Notes under the pieces: model-generated
The model's database searches: none
Seen by the model: the letters and a program-made list of their open reading frames with translations, nothing else
Told to the model about the DNA's origin: nothing
Made by a program: the position numbers and the translations under genes
Shown here: positions 13,334 through 24,329 of the stretch, piece after piece
How positions within the stretch are numbered: position 1 is the stretch's first letter
Layout of the letters: each line of letters begins with the position of its first letter
Assembly (NCBI GenBank): GCA_030248295.1
Contig: JASANH010001726.1
Location: forward strand, 248,001 to 312,000
Length of the DNA: 64,000 nucleotides
From: Mesodorylaimus sp. YZB2_4
Taxonomy: Eukaryota > Nematoda > Enoplea > Dorylaimida > Dorylaimidae
Reading direction: 5' to 3'

Positions 13334-13452
13334 AATGTGTCCCTTCACCTCCGAGTGCGCATAAGCGTTTGGTGTTGTGGTAAAACATGAACATGAACAT
13401 GATGGCCTGAGCAATGTGGGGTCAACGCCTCAACCAACTGAGCCACCGCGAT
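13334..13452 (-). repeat. tRNA-derived SINE fragment
   Basis: Read on the minus strand it starts GCGGTGGCTCAGTTGGTTGAGGCG, a good RNA polymerase III A-box context. It then runs into a body ending GGTGAAGGGACACATTTTA. The B box is degraded. The same body recurs at 40246-40315, also in minus orientation, which argues for a dispersed SINE rather than a tRNA gene. Confidence 0.5.
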
Positions 13453-13460
13453 TCTTTCTT

Positions 13461-13524
13461 TTACAAGAGATCGACACTGTTCCGGAACTGGCGGCTCTTA
13501 TCAACCAATTCAACAAATACAAGA
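13461..13524 (+). pseudogene. Fragment of DEG/ENaC-lectin exon 2
   Basis: About 64 bp that closely match exon 2 of the minus-strand channel gene. It carries ACAAGAGATCG followed by CACTGTTCC.GAACT.GCGG and CTCTTATCAACCAATTCAAC. The translated piece reads TVPELAALINQFNKYK, the same as residues 90-105 of that gene. The copy is on the opposite strand and has no recognisable flanking exons, so it is a broken relic. Confidence 0.8.
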
Positions 13525-14003
13525 CAACTAAAACGCCCATTAACAAGGACGCAGACTTGAGAAGTTAAAGAAAAATACGTAGGAGGCAATCATGTGGATG
13601 CAGTGATTTCAGTAACCAGCAATCGCTCAAGTATGGCGGGTCAATGTTCAAACGATATCCCCGCTGTTCAGTGACCTAGCAAGAGGGATTCGATTGCTGC
13701 GATTACCAATTGTCGCAGCATAAGAGCTACAATAAAAGCCGTCTTGCTCGCTTTGAAAATGAGACTGTGATCAATTAACTTCGTGCTGCAAGTGTGACAG
13801 TCAACAGCGAATATTAGGGCCTCATGGGTTTCACACCAGCTAATGGCAGCGATTCTGTGTACCGCTAGTATAATGACCCGCAAACGTTCGCCTCGCCGCC
13901 AATTACCATTACCGCCCTGTGCAGCAGCTGCAAGTCCTACCGTCCAGACCATGGAATAATAAATAAAACGACAATAAGTAGGCTCAGTTTTAGTGACGTG
14001 ATT

Positions 14004-14094
14004 CAGTGCAAATGTACCACGCCCACCAGGATTCGATCTTACAAACTCCTGCTTGCGATCCCGATGTCGTACTACTGAGCTATCACGCCACACA
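14004..14094 (-). repeat. tRNA-derived SINE head
   Basis: On the minus strand the sequence GTGTGGCGTGATAGCTCAGTAG gives an A box and AGATCGAATCC gives a B box 35-40 bp later. The cloverleaf is not convincing and the sequence continues into an unrelated body toward 13870, so a SINE is preferred over a functional tRNA. Confidence 0.5.
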
Positions 14095-14540
14095 GGGAAA
14101 CTGACGACTCACTCAAACATGGTTGATTGAAAAGTGCAGCCGCTCCCTGCCTAAAGAGAGATTGTCCCCCTCCCCCCTGCTCTGACAATACAGTGCTTAG
14201 CATCCGACCAAGCCCGCTGTGCTCCTGTAGAACGCCTGGCGTATCACTGCCTGTAATGGTACTAGTACTGCGGCTGCGAATGGTGCTTATGCTATATTGC
14301 AGAGACGAGCGCTATTGCTCGTCTTGGGCTGTTGGGAGGGCTAGTGATGAGCGATAATGGCGCTAGTTCTGGTGCGTGCTGCTAATGATACTAGAAACCC
14401 TGCTGGTTCTGCTGCTATTGCTACTGCTGGTTGATAAGATTGCCTTTAAAATGAGATTGATTAGGTCGATGAAGTCTCGTGACTGGAGGAGCATGAACTT
14501 GGGCTTGTTCGTGAGGAGCACTGGACCTCGCTGTAGGGGC

Positions 14541-14580
14541 CCCCCCCCCCCTTCTCCCCCCTCCCCCCCCCCCCCCCCCC
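14541..14580. repeat. Poly-C tract
   Basis: A nearly uninterrupted C run broken by a few T residues. It marks the left edge of the inserted repeat A copy in a degraded channel-gene relic. Such tracts are assembly-sensitive. Confidence 0.8.
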
Positions 14581-14589
14581 GTGTATCAT

Positions 14590-14779
14590 AAGTTTCTGTA
14601 AATTTCTCTTGTCAAATTTGTAATTTCTCTGACCCACCTCCGCATATCTACCATAGATGACCATAGTTCAAGAACGCGTGAATGGATCTGCGTGATTTTT
14701 CGGATGGGCTCTAGTGGGACGCGAAGGAGTGTAAAGTACAAATTTCATTGGCTGCTTATGCGGTATGTACCTACTCAGG
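14590..14779 (+). repeat. Dispersed repeat A, copy 2
   Basis: Partner of 4786-4960 in the same orientation, sitting between the poly-C tract and the channel-gene relic at 14822-15012. Confidence 0.6.
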
Positions 14780-14821
14780 CTACGAAATTTGAACCCCCTG
14801 AGTAGACCTATGCTGATTTCG

Positions 14822-15012
14822 TTACAGCTCGTTGACCTTGCGCTAGATGGCGAGGGTCTTGAACTTATACTCGTGGTAGTGGCATACGATGTTGAATTAA
14901 ATGTGGTACTGCATCGTAAACTAATCACAGAGGTCGACCGTTCTTACCAAATTTTAAACGCAGAAACCATTTTTATCCCACATTCACGAACTATTGGTTG
15001 TGAAACTGTGAA
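14822..15012 (-). pseudogene. Relic of a third DEG/ENaC-lectin gene (exon 2 end, intron 2, exon 3 start)
   Basis: About 190 bp that align collinearly with 22628-22820 of the minus-strand channel gene. The alignment covers the end of the lectin-like exon, the short intron 2 and the first mucin residues; the minus-strand translation SYATTTSISSRPSPSSARSTS parallels the Ser/Thr stalk start. Because the intron is included, this is a DNA duplicate, not a retrocopy. Blocks at 14376-14460 (CTGCTGCTATTGCTACTGCTGGTTGATAA) may be further stalk remains. No intact exon survives. Confidence 0.8.
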
Positions 15013-15297
15013 ATAAACATACCTTAAGTTATTGATTTATTTCTGGCGGAATAAGATTTACAATAATTGTGGAATACATTGTACTGTAATATCAAAGGCA
15101 AGATTACTGGCAGAACATGATAAGCGAGTCGTTTGAAAATATGTTTCAGTCCTATATAAAAGTATGTTGGAAAAATTTTTCCAACATTCTATACAACAGG
15201 CAACAAAAACGCGGCAACTCAAATATGTATACTATATATTACATTATCTATACCATAATATTTGTTGAATACGACCACGCCATTTAATTGTCAAAAA

Positions 15298-18200
15298 TCA
15301 CAAAAGCCGTATGCCGCAATGAATCAGCTGCACAATTTCGAAAACGCTGATCACAGATATCCCAAACGTCAGCCCAGCAATTGAGGACAAATCCCACAGC
15401 AGGTCAAAAATCTGAAAACGATAAGACAGTATTTAGAAATACTTTGCTTCTAACAGCTTGAACTTCTGAGATGGTCTTCGCCAGTATAAGGTTCAGAAAA
15501 TTCTTGCTTTTAGAATACTGAGTGAGACGGTTCATGGCAGCAAGTCGATATGGATCCTGTCATAGCTGAATTAAACTAAACACACAAACAGTCAAAGACA
15601 TGTTTTGCGTTCTGGTACATACCGAGTATTGTCGGACTACATAATATTCGACGACAACTAAATCTTCGAAAAACACGTTAACTTTCGCAAAATTACTTCT
15701 GCGGAGAAAAATATAGTACATGTTTGTTTTGCGATAAAGGCGAAAAGACATACGATTTTAAGTTTGTCCCATTCTCATAGTTCGATTGCGACGGATTTGT
15801 GTCCGCTAAGTAATAACGAAAATCCTGAACCAAAGTCAGTTGATTAGGAATTAAACTCTAAAAGACCATTTTTGCTGATAAAGAACTCACATTAGAGGTC
15901 GACCATTGAGTGAGACTTTGCGTGACTTCGTAAGTTACAAAACTAAAAAATAAGACTTCAAGGACACGCTACTACGTATTCCAGAACTTTAGCGCTCTTT
16001 TGTTCCGACTCCTTCCAACTTTGGTTAAGGAACACGGGCCAAACTTTTCTAAGAATAATTTAAATAATTCAAATTTCGACGTTATTCTCTCAAAATTTGT
16101 CCTCTTATGAATAAAATGCAGCCGAAAGTTTCTCGCAAGCACATATTTTGAAATCATATATTTTTCGTGGCTTAAAGTATCTTACTGTTAGGTTTTAGGC
16201 TAGGTATCCAACCTCGGTGTAAAGGTACATATAAACGTGTGAAGCGTTTTTGGGGTGGTTTGGTTCACAACATACGATTGTACGTAGTCTTGCTCCTTAC
16301 TCGCATTCTGGTGGACAATTGCAAACGACATTTCTGGCATCGTAGTTGCTGTTAACGCATTCGCCTGAAGAATTTCACAGTTTCGTCTTTTTTCTTTTCA
16401 ACCTAGCGCTTTGGGTCGATAAAATAACTTTGAGGCTCGATAAAATAGCCTCAGACGTCGCGATGGACACTGATTTTGGATTACTGGTGTGCACCCGAAT
16501 ATTAATTGGTCGCCTTGCTAATTTTATACTTCCCAGGTCTTTTCCATTTAGATCATTTGTGCACTAATAAGCCCATATAATTGGACTCTTAAGTTGGAAG
16601 TATAGTTCGATGCGATGCGCCAAATAAGTTTGCGATGCGACGTTTCAGGCACCTTTTTACGTTGTCAGTCGACTCAAAAGTGTCGGCATCGCACGCTTAT
16701 TTGACGCATCGCATCGAACTATACATTGGGCCGTACTTTTTTTAATTTTTGATTTGATATTTTGCCTCCAGCTGGCCAGCAGTCAAACCTTATGAGCAGG
16801 GCTGTGCGGGGACCAGCACTAGAAGCACCTCGACGCAACGGCATCCTGGACAGGCACCGATTTCCTTGGGCGATGGCGGGCGGGCTTTGAACCCTCTCGG
16901 TGTTGGACAGTCGAGATTGTCTCCTTGTTTGGCTTCCGGCTCTCCGCTGGGAGCACCTCGAGGTACCGGGTGACTCACTCACGGCCTGGCGTGCAAGGTC
17001 AGCGAGGGTTTATGGTTTGCAAACCGACCTCCATCACTGGGGCTTGAACCCAGGACGAGTCCAGCCACTCGCTCCCAAGCGATGCCCAAGCCCAAGCCGA
17101 ACCGCTGCGCGATCTGCTGCCGCATTGGCCTCTTATTTTCTCTGATACAGCTCTAGGTTTATTTCGAAACTTACACTCCATGGCTGCTATTCCTGACCAT
17201 AGTATAGGGCCCAAAAATTTTTCGACAGATTGTTTTTCTTCCACTAAGGACATGACATTGTCTGCGGTACAAGGGTATATGCTAAACACTATACAGTATG
17301 TACTGTGTACTGTAAATCACTTTAATGTCGCCGTACCCAATTTTCGCGGTTCTGGATTTTCGAAAAATTTCGCGGGTACTAATTTTCTCGGTTTCTGGCT
17401 GACCGTGAGTCACCATTACTGTGCATATGATGAATCGCCCGCTGATACCCCTGACTATGCGGGAACGCCCGATCTTTTTCAAGGAAACATCAGCTTCCGT
17501 TGTGTCCGCTTCCCTGGCCGTAGGAGCTTCAACCATTAGATGCGGAAGGAGCTGCCTTTGTAGGGTAGCGGTGAAAGTCGTTTGTCACTCACAATTTGCT
17601 TGGCTGAGCTGGAGACCATCGGCCTAAGTTCAACTATAGCCGTCTGAGAACTTGGTGATGTTTTCTCTGCGCCTTGCACGCCTGGTGGTGGGTGACTCAC
17701 CCACCAACAGGCGTGCAAGGCCCACCACCAGGCGTGCCAATCCATTCGGGATCCATAAACGAGGAGAGGCCTCATGGAGCAAGAGCCTCCCAAATCCATT
17801 TCGCTCACGGGGCACGAGCTGGGTATGGTCACCCCTGGGGCCACTGCCGACATCACAGGGTAGAGATCAACACGCGTTCTTGCCTGGCACGCATCCCGGG
17901 TCGATGGCAAGATAGTGTCAACTGACAAGGCCCCTAGTCCTGCGAATAAAGGGCCGAAAATCGACTCTCCCCTGCAACGACCAGGATGGGTCGAAAAAAT
18001 TTAATGCGAAGGAACTGTGAATGGATATGCCTAAGCATTCAAAGACAATTTTATTCACTGGTACTTGGAAGAAATTTGGAAAAAATAAAAACATTTTAGC
18101 AGCCGCCAAAAGTGGATCTCAGGTTCCGGTGATCAAAACACTGCATGCTCAGTGGGTTCTAAAGGCGCTTTAAACCTTCTGGTCAGAACTTTATGACAGT

Positions 18201-21200
18201 CGCAGGTTGTGGAACAGACTGGTATCTTTAGTGCTGTTCAGGATGCTCATCAATGCTGTAACCAGGCCTGGCAGGCGTAGGAGGGAGGCGGCCGACCGAA
18301 GTCGGCGGGACAAAATCTCCGACAGAATAGTCTTGCGACTATGCCTACGGCTGAAACATCAACCCGAGGGGTTGACGTTTCCCAGCCAGGGGAGAGTGTC
18401 GATTACTCTCTCCTACTCGCCATGGCCTACCAGGCGGGGGGGTTACATTCCTCCCATCGACAGAAGAGGAAGGAAGGAAGACCCGGAAGGAAGACCTCCC
18501 CTCCCAATAACATAGAGGGCCGACCTCGCACTGCCTACGCAGTGCAGACGGTACTGGGACCAGCTGGCTAGGCTGGCCGTGCCAGTGTTGGTCTAAACGC
18601 CCTAGACCGTGACGAACGTGGGCGCACCCAGCGGTTCGACGGGGACTTACACCACAATGGATGGCCCCAAGGTCCGTGACGCCAATATAACCAGGCCTGG
18701 CAGGCGTAGGAGGGAGGCGGCCGACCGAAGTCGGCGGGACAAAAAACTCCGACTGGAGCAGGATAGTCTTGCGACTATGCCTACGGCTGAAACATCAACC
18801 CGAGGGGTTGACGTTTCCCAGCCAGGGGAGAGTATCGATTACTCTCTCCTACTCGCCATGGTCTACCAGGCGGGGGGTTACAATGCAAACCAAAATTGGA
18901 AAGGTGACTCAAGTCCGTATTCTATGATAAGGTGGTTTAACACTCATGGAAACTGATCTGGGTTGAAGTTCAACTTAATGTTACGAGCAAGTGGCTAAGA
19001 ACAAGGTAAACCCATGAACCCATGCTCTATCTGAAAATCCATATTTTCTTCATAAAAATTTCGCGTGAGGAAATTTTCGCGGTCTAGGCCATTCGCGAAA
19101 ACCGCGAAATTAAAGTGATTTACAATATATATATATAAGAATATGTAGTGTGTATATGCTCCCATAGCTCTGGCAGGCACTCTAGGCACTCAAGGCATTA
19201 AGTCCAGTTTACTGTAAACCTCATCCCACCGTCAGGACTTACGTTTGGTTGCATCACAGTAGGCAAGGCCTCTATTTGGGGGCAATGGAACTCGCGGATC
19301 TCCACAACGACAACGTTCGATGATGTCATCTTGATAGCAGCTCCGCATGCATGCCTGCAAAACTGTCTGGCCTGGATTTAACATTACTTGCTGCAGATCC
19401 TCTTACTTCGCTCGAGTAAATGGAGGTATTATAGTGGTAGGTGGTGACATCGTGTGGTGATTTGGCACACGCTTTTGATGATGTTGATGATTTTGTTCTA
19501 ATCTGCAACACAGATCTTAATTGCAGCAAAAATAAAAAATATCTGACTTCACTCCATTTAATTTTTAAATCATTTGGGACTCTGACTCATTGCCGATCAA
19601 AAAACTTATAAGAAACGCCCTTACTGTTTCTACCATTTATGTAAATCGCAGCACGACTTCGAAAACCTCTCAATCTGCATTATTTGTGTCCCCCTCATAA
19701 AGGCCCGTTAAGATTTCGGTGTGGTTGTGAAAGTGTGATTGTGGAAGTGCGAAAAGTTTATTCAAACTCCAGGTGTGGTGTGTGCGTGTGGTGGGATCAC
19801 ACAAACACACCGAAGTCTGAACGGGCCTTGACCTGCTCAATTGAAGGTCTTTACTGCGCCCTTCTTCGTTCGCGAGACTGGGTTTGACAGCACAAGCTGC
19901 ATCACCTTTAGTGTTGCACATGACCTGCTTTTGCTTTTGGAACCAACAATGAAACAATCTGTTGCCTCAAGGTTTCCTCCTAGAGTTACAGCAAGTTTGA
20001 CCGAATACCATTTTAATCGCAGCAAAGCTTTGAAATCCACACGGGGCATAGAATCCCATGACATCAGGGAAAATCGTTGAATTCGGTTGATGAACAATTA
20101 CACGGAGACCTGTTGTCTGGGCATAATTCAAGTACTGATCTTTGCCAACATCGAACGTGACTGAGATACCTGGGTGAGTAAATTCATTTAATTGGTTCAG
20201 TTTGGTATAAATGCTCATGTGTGTGAGTACGTATATAACAGGTAACAAATGATTTTTCTGTTACCTGTAAGCGCTCCAGAGGTAATTGCAGCAATTTTCT
20301 TGCCATCAGCATTGTAACTGGAAATCTCTAAACGCAGAGGAAGCTTTGAGAATTGGAATAATTTTTCCTTATTCTGTAGTTGGGTACCCTTGGGGACATT
20401 GAACGCCATTGTTGGTGCACCTCAATAGCATCTCGTCCAATGTATACCCAGCCTTCCAAGCCACTTCTGTTGGAAGCGATGCAATCGTGTACGGTACCAG
20501 ATCCTCCACAATCGCACTACGTGTTGTCGGATCACTGCTGGCCTTTTAAAGACACTTCGTTGCAGACCGCAGTGGACATGAGCTTACAGAAATCTTACTT
20601 GAGTGAGAGCTGAATCAATGGCCTGAGAAATACTGTCGCTGACGCTGTGTGGTTGCCACGTAGTAGTCATTTTTCGCTCGTCAGCCTCCAAAGTTGGCGC
20701 TTGGCTCAGTACCGTCGTTGTGGAGTTTCTGATAGCTGTAGTTGATGAGTCCTTGTCTCCTGAGGTGTCAGAAATTATAGGATTTGTCGGATTTAGGGTG
20801 ACAGGCGTGGTTGTAGGTTCAGGGCCTGCAGTTTTTACGATTCTTGGCCGGTTTGCAGACTCAGTGGTTGTGTCGACATTGAGGCTTCCTACAATGCTGG
20901 AGGCTGTGTTCAAATCTGATGACATCGTAGAAATGAATCCGACGTTGTATAGGTTCAATGATGTAGTTGACAGCAATGTAGAAATGGATGGTAGCGTAGC
21001 CGTGGGTGTGATTTTTTGGTGCGTCGTAGAAAGTAATTTGGTGGAAAGGGATGATATTTGCGCACTGGATTTCAAGGTACTAGTAGCGGTCATAAGCGGC
21101 GCAGATGTATCCTCTTGTGTTGAAGTCCTCAACACGCTCGTCATTAAAGAGCCCTCAGCAGGTAGTGATAGTGCTGCCGCTAATGCTGATGTTGATGCGC

Positions 21201-23748
21201 TGTCTGAGTCTGCAAGAGTAGTACTATAAAAAGAGTATAAGCTGGAGTTTGCTACTGAACTTTCGTCCTGCATATCTGTGCTAAGCGTACTAGTCGCATA
21301 AGTAGGTTTGCTTGCTCCAAGAGAACTAGACACGGCTGCTGTAATGCTGGTTGCGAATGCAATTTTAGTTGTGTCCATATGCTCAGTGATTGATGAACTT
21401 GTATCAAATGCAGTGCCGAGTGTGCTGGCTGTGACTGAGGTTGTATCTTCAGATGAACTAGTAATTTCAACAGACGAACCACTGGAAAATGCGCTAGGAG
21501 TGCTGGCATAGTCCGTGCTTCTGCCCGACTTCGCTGCGGTTAGCAGTTGCTCCTAAAAATATATTTGGAGCCTGTTGAGGGAATTAAGCTTGATATTGTG
21601 AAAGTTATTACAGTCGTCCATGAATTTCTCATTGACGACGACACAGATGTTTTTGCAGTTTCTGAACTCGTCAAATTCGATAATGCGTTGCTTATAAACA
21701 AATTTGTTGTTAATTTTATGCTGTCGCTGTTGCGGAGGGAAGTGCTGGTGCTGCTGCTGAGGGAGGTGCTGGTGCTGCTGCTGAGGGACGTGCTGGTGCT
21801 GCTGCTGAGGGACGTGCTGGTGCTACTGCTGCGGGAAGTGCTGGTGCTGCTGCTGAGGGAGGTGCTGCTGCTGCTGCTGCGGGAAGTGCTGGTGCTACTG
21901 CTGCGGAAAGTGCTAGTGCTGCTGCTGAGGGAGGTGCTGGTGCTGCTGCTGAGGGAGGTGCTGGTGCTGCTGCTGCGGGAAGTGCTGGTGCTACTGCTGC
22001 GGGAAGTGCTGGTGCTGCTGCTGAGGGAGGTGCTGCTGCTGCTGCTGCCGGAAGTGCTGGTGCTACTGCTGCGGAAAGTGCTGCTGCTGCTGCTGAGGGA
22101 GGTGCTGCTGCTGCTGCTGCCGGAAGTGCTGGTGCTACTGCTGCGGAAAGTGCTGCTGCTGCTGCTGAGGGAGGTGCTGGTGCTGCTGCTGCGGGCAGTG
22201 CTGGTGCTGCTGCTGAGGGAGGTGCTGGTGCTACTGCTGCGGGAAGTGCTGGTGCAGCTGCTGAGGGAGGTGCTGGTGCTGCTGCTGAGGGAAGTGCTGG
22301 TGCTGCTGCTGCGGGAAGTGCTGGTGCTACTGCTGCGGGAAGTGCTGGTGCTGCTGCTGAGGGAGGTGCTGGTGCTGCTGCTGAGGGAGGTGCTGGTGCT
22401 ACTGCTGAGGGGGGTAATAGTACTGCCTTTACTACTGGTGCTTGTGCCAGTGATGTTGATGATATCCCCGCTGCTGGTTGATAAAATTGTCAGTAATGTG
22501 CCTAATAGTGTTAGTGAACTCGCAGGACTTGTGGTGCTTGAACTTTGACTCGCAGGCGTCGTTCGAATCGTTGTATGAGGAGTGAGCTTTGACGTGGTGG
22601 AACTGCCAACTAATAATTTACTGCTTGCTCTAGAGCTCGTTGACCTAGCGCTAGTTGACGATGGGCTTGAACGAACACTCGTGGTAGTGGTAGACGATGT
22701 TGAAGTAGACGTGGTTACTGCATCGTAAACTAAACACAAAGGTCGACCGCTCTTACCAAGTTTCACAAACAGAAGCCTTTTTAATCTTACATTCACAAAT
22801 TATTGGCTGCGAAGTTTGGTTGACACGATTTCTGAAGAATATTTTTGAGGCGCTTGAATCCCACCATACTGTCACACCACCCCCGCCAGAGTTAAGCCAA
22901 CCAGTTGGTGTTCCATTTTGTGCTTCATAGTCTTGATTACGGGTCGCGCAGTTGCCGCATAAATCGGGTACATTAACAGGTGGTGAAGCCAAGGTTTCTT
23001 GGTCATCATACCAATTATAAACAGAATCTTTTCCAAAAAACTGAGTGGACCCCATCAGCCCGCAATATCCTCCAGGCGAGTCAAGAACTTTCTCGTTACG
23101 CAGCGCATTGATTAAAGAGTCGTTGTCCAAACGAGCCAGGCGACTTTTGGAGAAGACGTGACTATATCGAGGTAACAGTGAATTACAGCAAGCAAATCCT
23201 TCTTGCCAGGTAACTGAACAGTGCGGATATAGTTTGAACAATGATCCATTATAGCCTAAAGATTGCGAGTTGTTGAAATTATTGCAACCGCATGTCTGCC
23301 TTCTGCGTCGTTTTCTAGTACTACTTCCAGTATCGTTGTTGCCTGTGTCGCCGTTGCTGGTAGATGTTTCATTTGCCTTGTATTTGTTGAATTGGTTGAT
23401 AAGAGCCGCTAGTTCGGGAACAGTGTGGATCGCCGATCTCTTGTATGGATTAAGGTTGCAAAAGGTAACGGCCGGGAACGATAATTGATGTCTGACAATC
23501 TAAAATGGCTTCACAATCACTATATATGGGAGGTACAAATCAGCTTGGAGCCTCACCCGGGTCATGACTTTGGAATCACTGTTTTGGTATTTGATTACCA
23601 AAAGTGCAATCAGACAACACAGAACAGCAACATCGATTACTGTTATCAGACCCCACACGACTCGAACCTTCGTCCTCTTAGCTCGCAATGCAAAATTTAA
23701 AGGAGCAACAGTGGTCGCTTGGACATGCTTCCTACGAGTTTCGGCCAT
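15298..23748 (-). CDS. DEG/ENaC channel with C-type-lectin-like domain and mucin stalk (paralogue 1)
   Basis: Predicted 1308-residue ion channel subunit. Exons on the minus strand: 23748-23557, 23499-22791, 22729-21612, 21552-20599, 20542-20388, 20317-20265, 20169-20009, 19502-19407, 19354-19243, 16364-16301, 15942-15891, 15824-15754, 15698-15623, 15411-15298. All junctions are GT..AG and in frame. Order in the protein: short cytosolic N-terminus; TM1 (residues about 31-53); FPAVTFCNLNPYK; polybasic RKRRRR (126-131); lectin-like domain (about 154-300, ending PIICE); Ser/Thr stalk (about 302-991); cysteine-rich channel ectodomain with DEMLLRCTNNGVQC and ACMRSCYQ..IIERCRCGDP; YEVTQSLTQW; and TM2 with IAGLTFGISVISVFE. 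G-I-S matches the family selectivity filter. The His-Gly gating pair before TM1 is missing. The GNCY motif is also missing: a local deletion there leaves a readable frame only if a downstream CAG acceptor is used. The long intron 19242-16365 is full of repeats. Channel assignment is firm; ligand and ion selectivity are unknown. Confidence 0.88.
16601..16723. mobile_element. Small TIR MITE with TA ends
   Basis: A 123-bp element with terminal inverted repeats of about 36 bp. It begins TATAGTTCGATGCGATGCG and ends with the complement. The outermost TA on both sides is consistent with a TA target duplication as in Tc1/mariner-type MITEs. It has no coding capacity. Confidence 0.7.
16985..17110 (-). 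repeat. tRNA-derived SINE-like segment
   Basis: On the minus strand AGCGGTTCGGCTTGGGCTTGG resembles an A-box region. GGGTTCAAGCCCCAG is a good B box about 50 bp later. No complete cloverleaf can be drawn. A SINE head or decayed tRNA are the alternatives. Confidence 0.4.
17671..17721. repeat. 51-bp near-perfect palindrome
   Basis: Begins GCCTTGCACGCCTG and ends CAGGCGTGCAAGGC, with only a central base and one mismatched pair. The centre is GGTGACTCACC, containing TGACTCA. It would form a strong cruciform or hairpin in intronic RNA. Similar words (GTGACTCACTCACGGCCTGGCGTGCAAGG) occur near 16971-16998, suggesting a repeat origin. Confidence 0.85.
18259..18447 (+). repeat. GC-rich direct repeat C, copy 1
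   Basis: About 190 bp from TAACCAGGCCTGGCAGGCG to CAGGCGGGGGGGTTACA. It is very similar to 18688-18882. A diverged copy lies in opposite orientation at about 24448-24580. A translation shared by the copies (GRRRREAADRSRRDK, then STRGVDVSQPGES) suggests a degraded coding piece of a mobile element, but no family could be named. Confidence 0.7.
18688..18882 (+). repeat. GC-rich direct repeat C, copy 2
   Basis: Second copy of 18259-18447, differing by an insertion of about 12 bp and a few substitutions. The 240-bp spacer between copies has no recognisable content. Confidence 0.7.
21737..22424 (-). repeat. 24-bp coding tandem repeat in the mucin stalk of paralogue 1
   Basis: About 28-29 units of 24 bp, each encoding an eight-residue motif of the form S-S-S-T-S-T-S-[L/R/F/G/A], within the third exon of the minus-strand channel. 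The variable position alternates among a few residues in higher-order patterns. The opposite strand shows a long LLLREVLV frame that is only the mirror of this repeat. Confidence 0.9.
22791..23232 (-). other. C-type-lectin-like domain coding segment (paralogue 1)
   Basis: Encodes residues about 154-300. The order of features follows a long-form C-type lectin domain: C.VTWQEGFACC (helix 1), SRLARLDNDSLINAL (LA.I.S..E-like helix 2), GGYCGL (W.GL-like strand), YNWYDD (W.DG-like) and a final PIICE (FICE-like). The usual EPN/QPD and WND calcium-sugar motifs are not present; NGTPTGW and WWDSS occupy those places. The domain call is by pattern reading only. Confidence 0.6.
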
Positions 23749-24199
23749 TGGGACAGGGTGAAGACTCAGAGTGGAGATTTGTGAGTTATGTAGTCCTTCT
23801 ACTATTATATTCGCCAAAGTACTCACCATTTGTACAGCTCCTGAGCAAATTATCTGTCCACTTAAGCAGATTCACTTGTGCCCACGAAACAAATTTGCGA
23901 TAATTGGTTTTAGGTAGGTAGTGCTCTTTGTGTAATAAACTCTTAAATCAATATAATCATCCAGTACATTAAAATACACGTTATTAGCTAACGCTTATTT
24001 TATCGAAATTCCCCCCCCCCCCCCCTCGAAATCCTTCCTGTCTGGTTATTCTCCCCCGTTTAGACCCCAGTTGAACTTTATTCTCTCTCCTCTGAAAATC
24101 CTCACCTGGGGAAGAATTTGAATTACCGCACAAAGTCATCGGGTGCCGAAAATGTGACGGATAGTGAACATGGATGCACTACTGGTGGTGTATCGATGA

Positions 24200-24320
24200 A
24201 GGCGCATTTATAGTCGACAAAATTTCTACTCCCACCACTAGGGTAGGAGTAATAACCATGTGTGCCATTACTCCTACCCTAGGGGTAGGTGTAGAAATTT
24301 TGTCGACTATAAATGCGCCT
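24200..24320. mobile_element. Palindromic MITE, PIF/Harbinger-like, copy 2
   Basis: 121-bp copy of the element at 7273-7403, with the same AGGCGCATTTATAGTCGAC ends and a perfect 3-bp TGA duplication (24197-24199 and 24321-24323). The middle is about 10 bp shorter than in copy 1. Confidence 0.85.
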
Positions 24321-24329
24321 TGATAGTCA

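Larger units (their letters stand above)
16365..19242. other. Repeat-rich 2.9-kb intron of channel paralogue 1
   Basis: This is intron 9 of the minus-strand gene, between the exon ending CDATK and the exon beginning ECVNSNYD. It holds a TA-flanked MITE, a tRNA-like SINE, a 51-bp palindrome and a pair of 190-bp direct repeats, each listed separately. No exon of another gene was recognised. Confidence 0.75.

Noticed and set aside
16985-17110. Functional tRNA on the minus strand
   Set aside because: Good B box but no complete cloverleaf or clear anticodon arm.
21737-22424. Regular repeat array resembling a CRISPR or satellite
   Set aside because: The unit is coding, in frame, without unique spacers, and lies in a eukaryotic gene.
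21547-22548. 333-codon LLLREVLV-repeat frame on the plus strand
   Set aside because: Mirror of the 24-bp mucin repeat of channel paralogue 1. Composition is dictated by the opposite strand.
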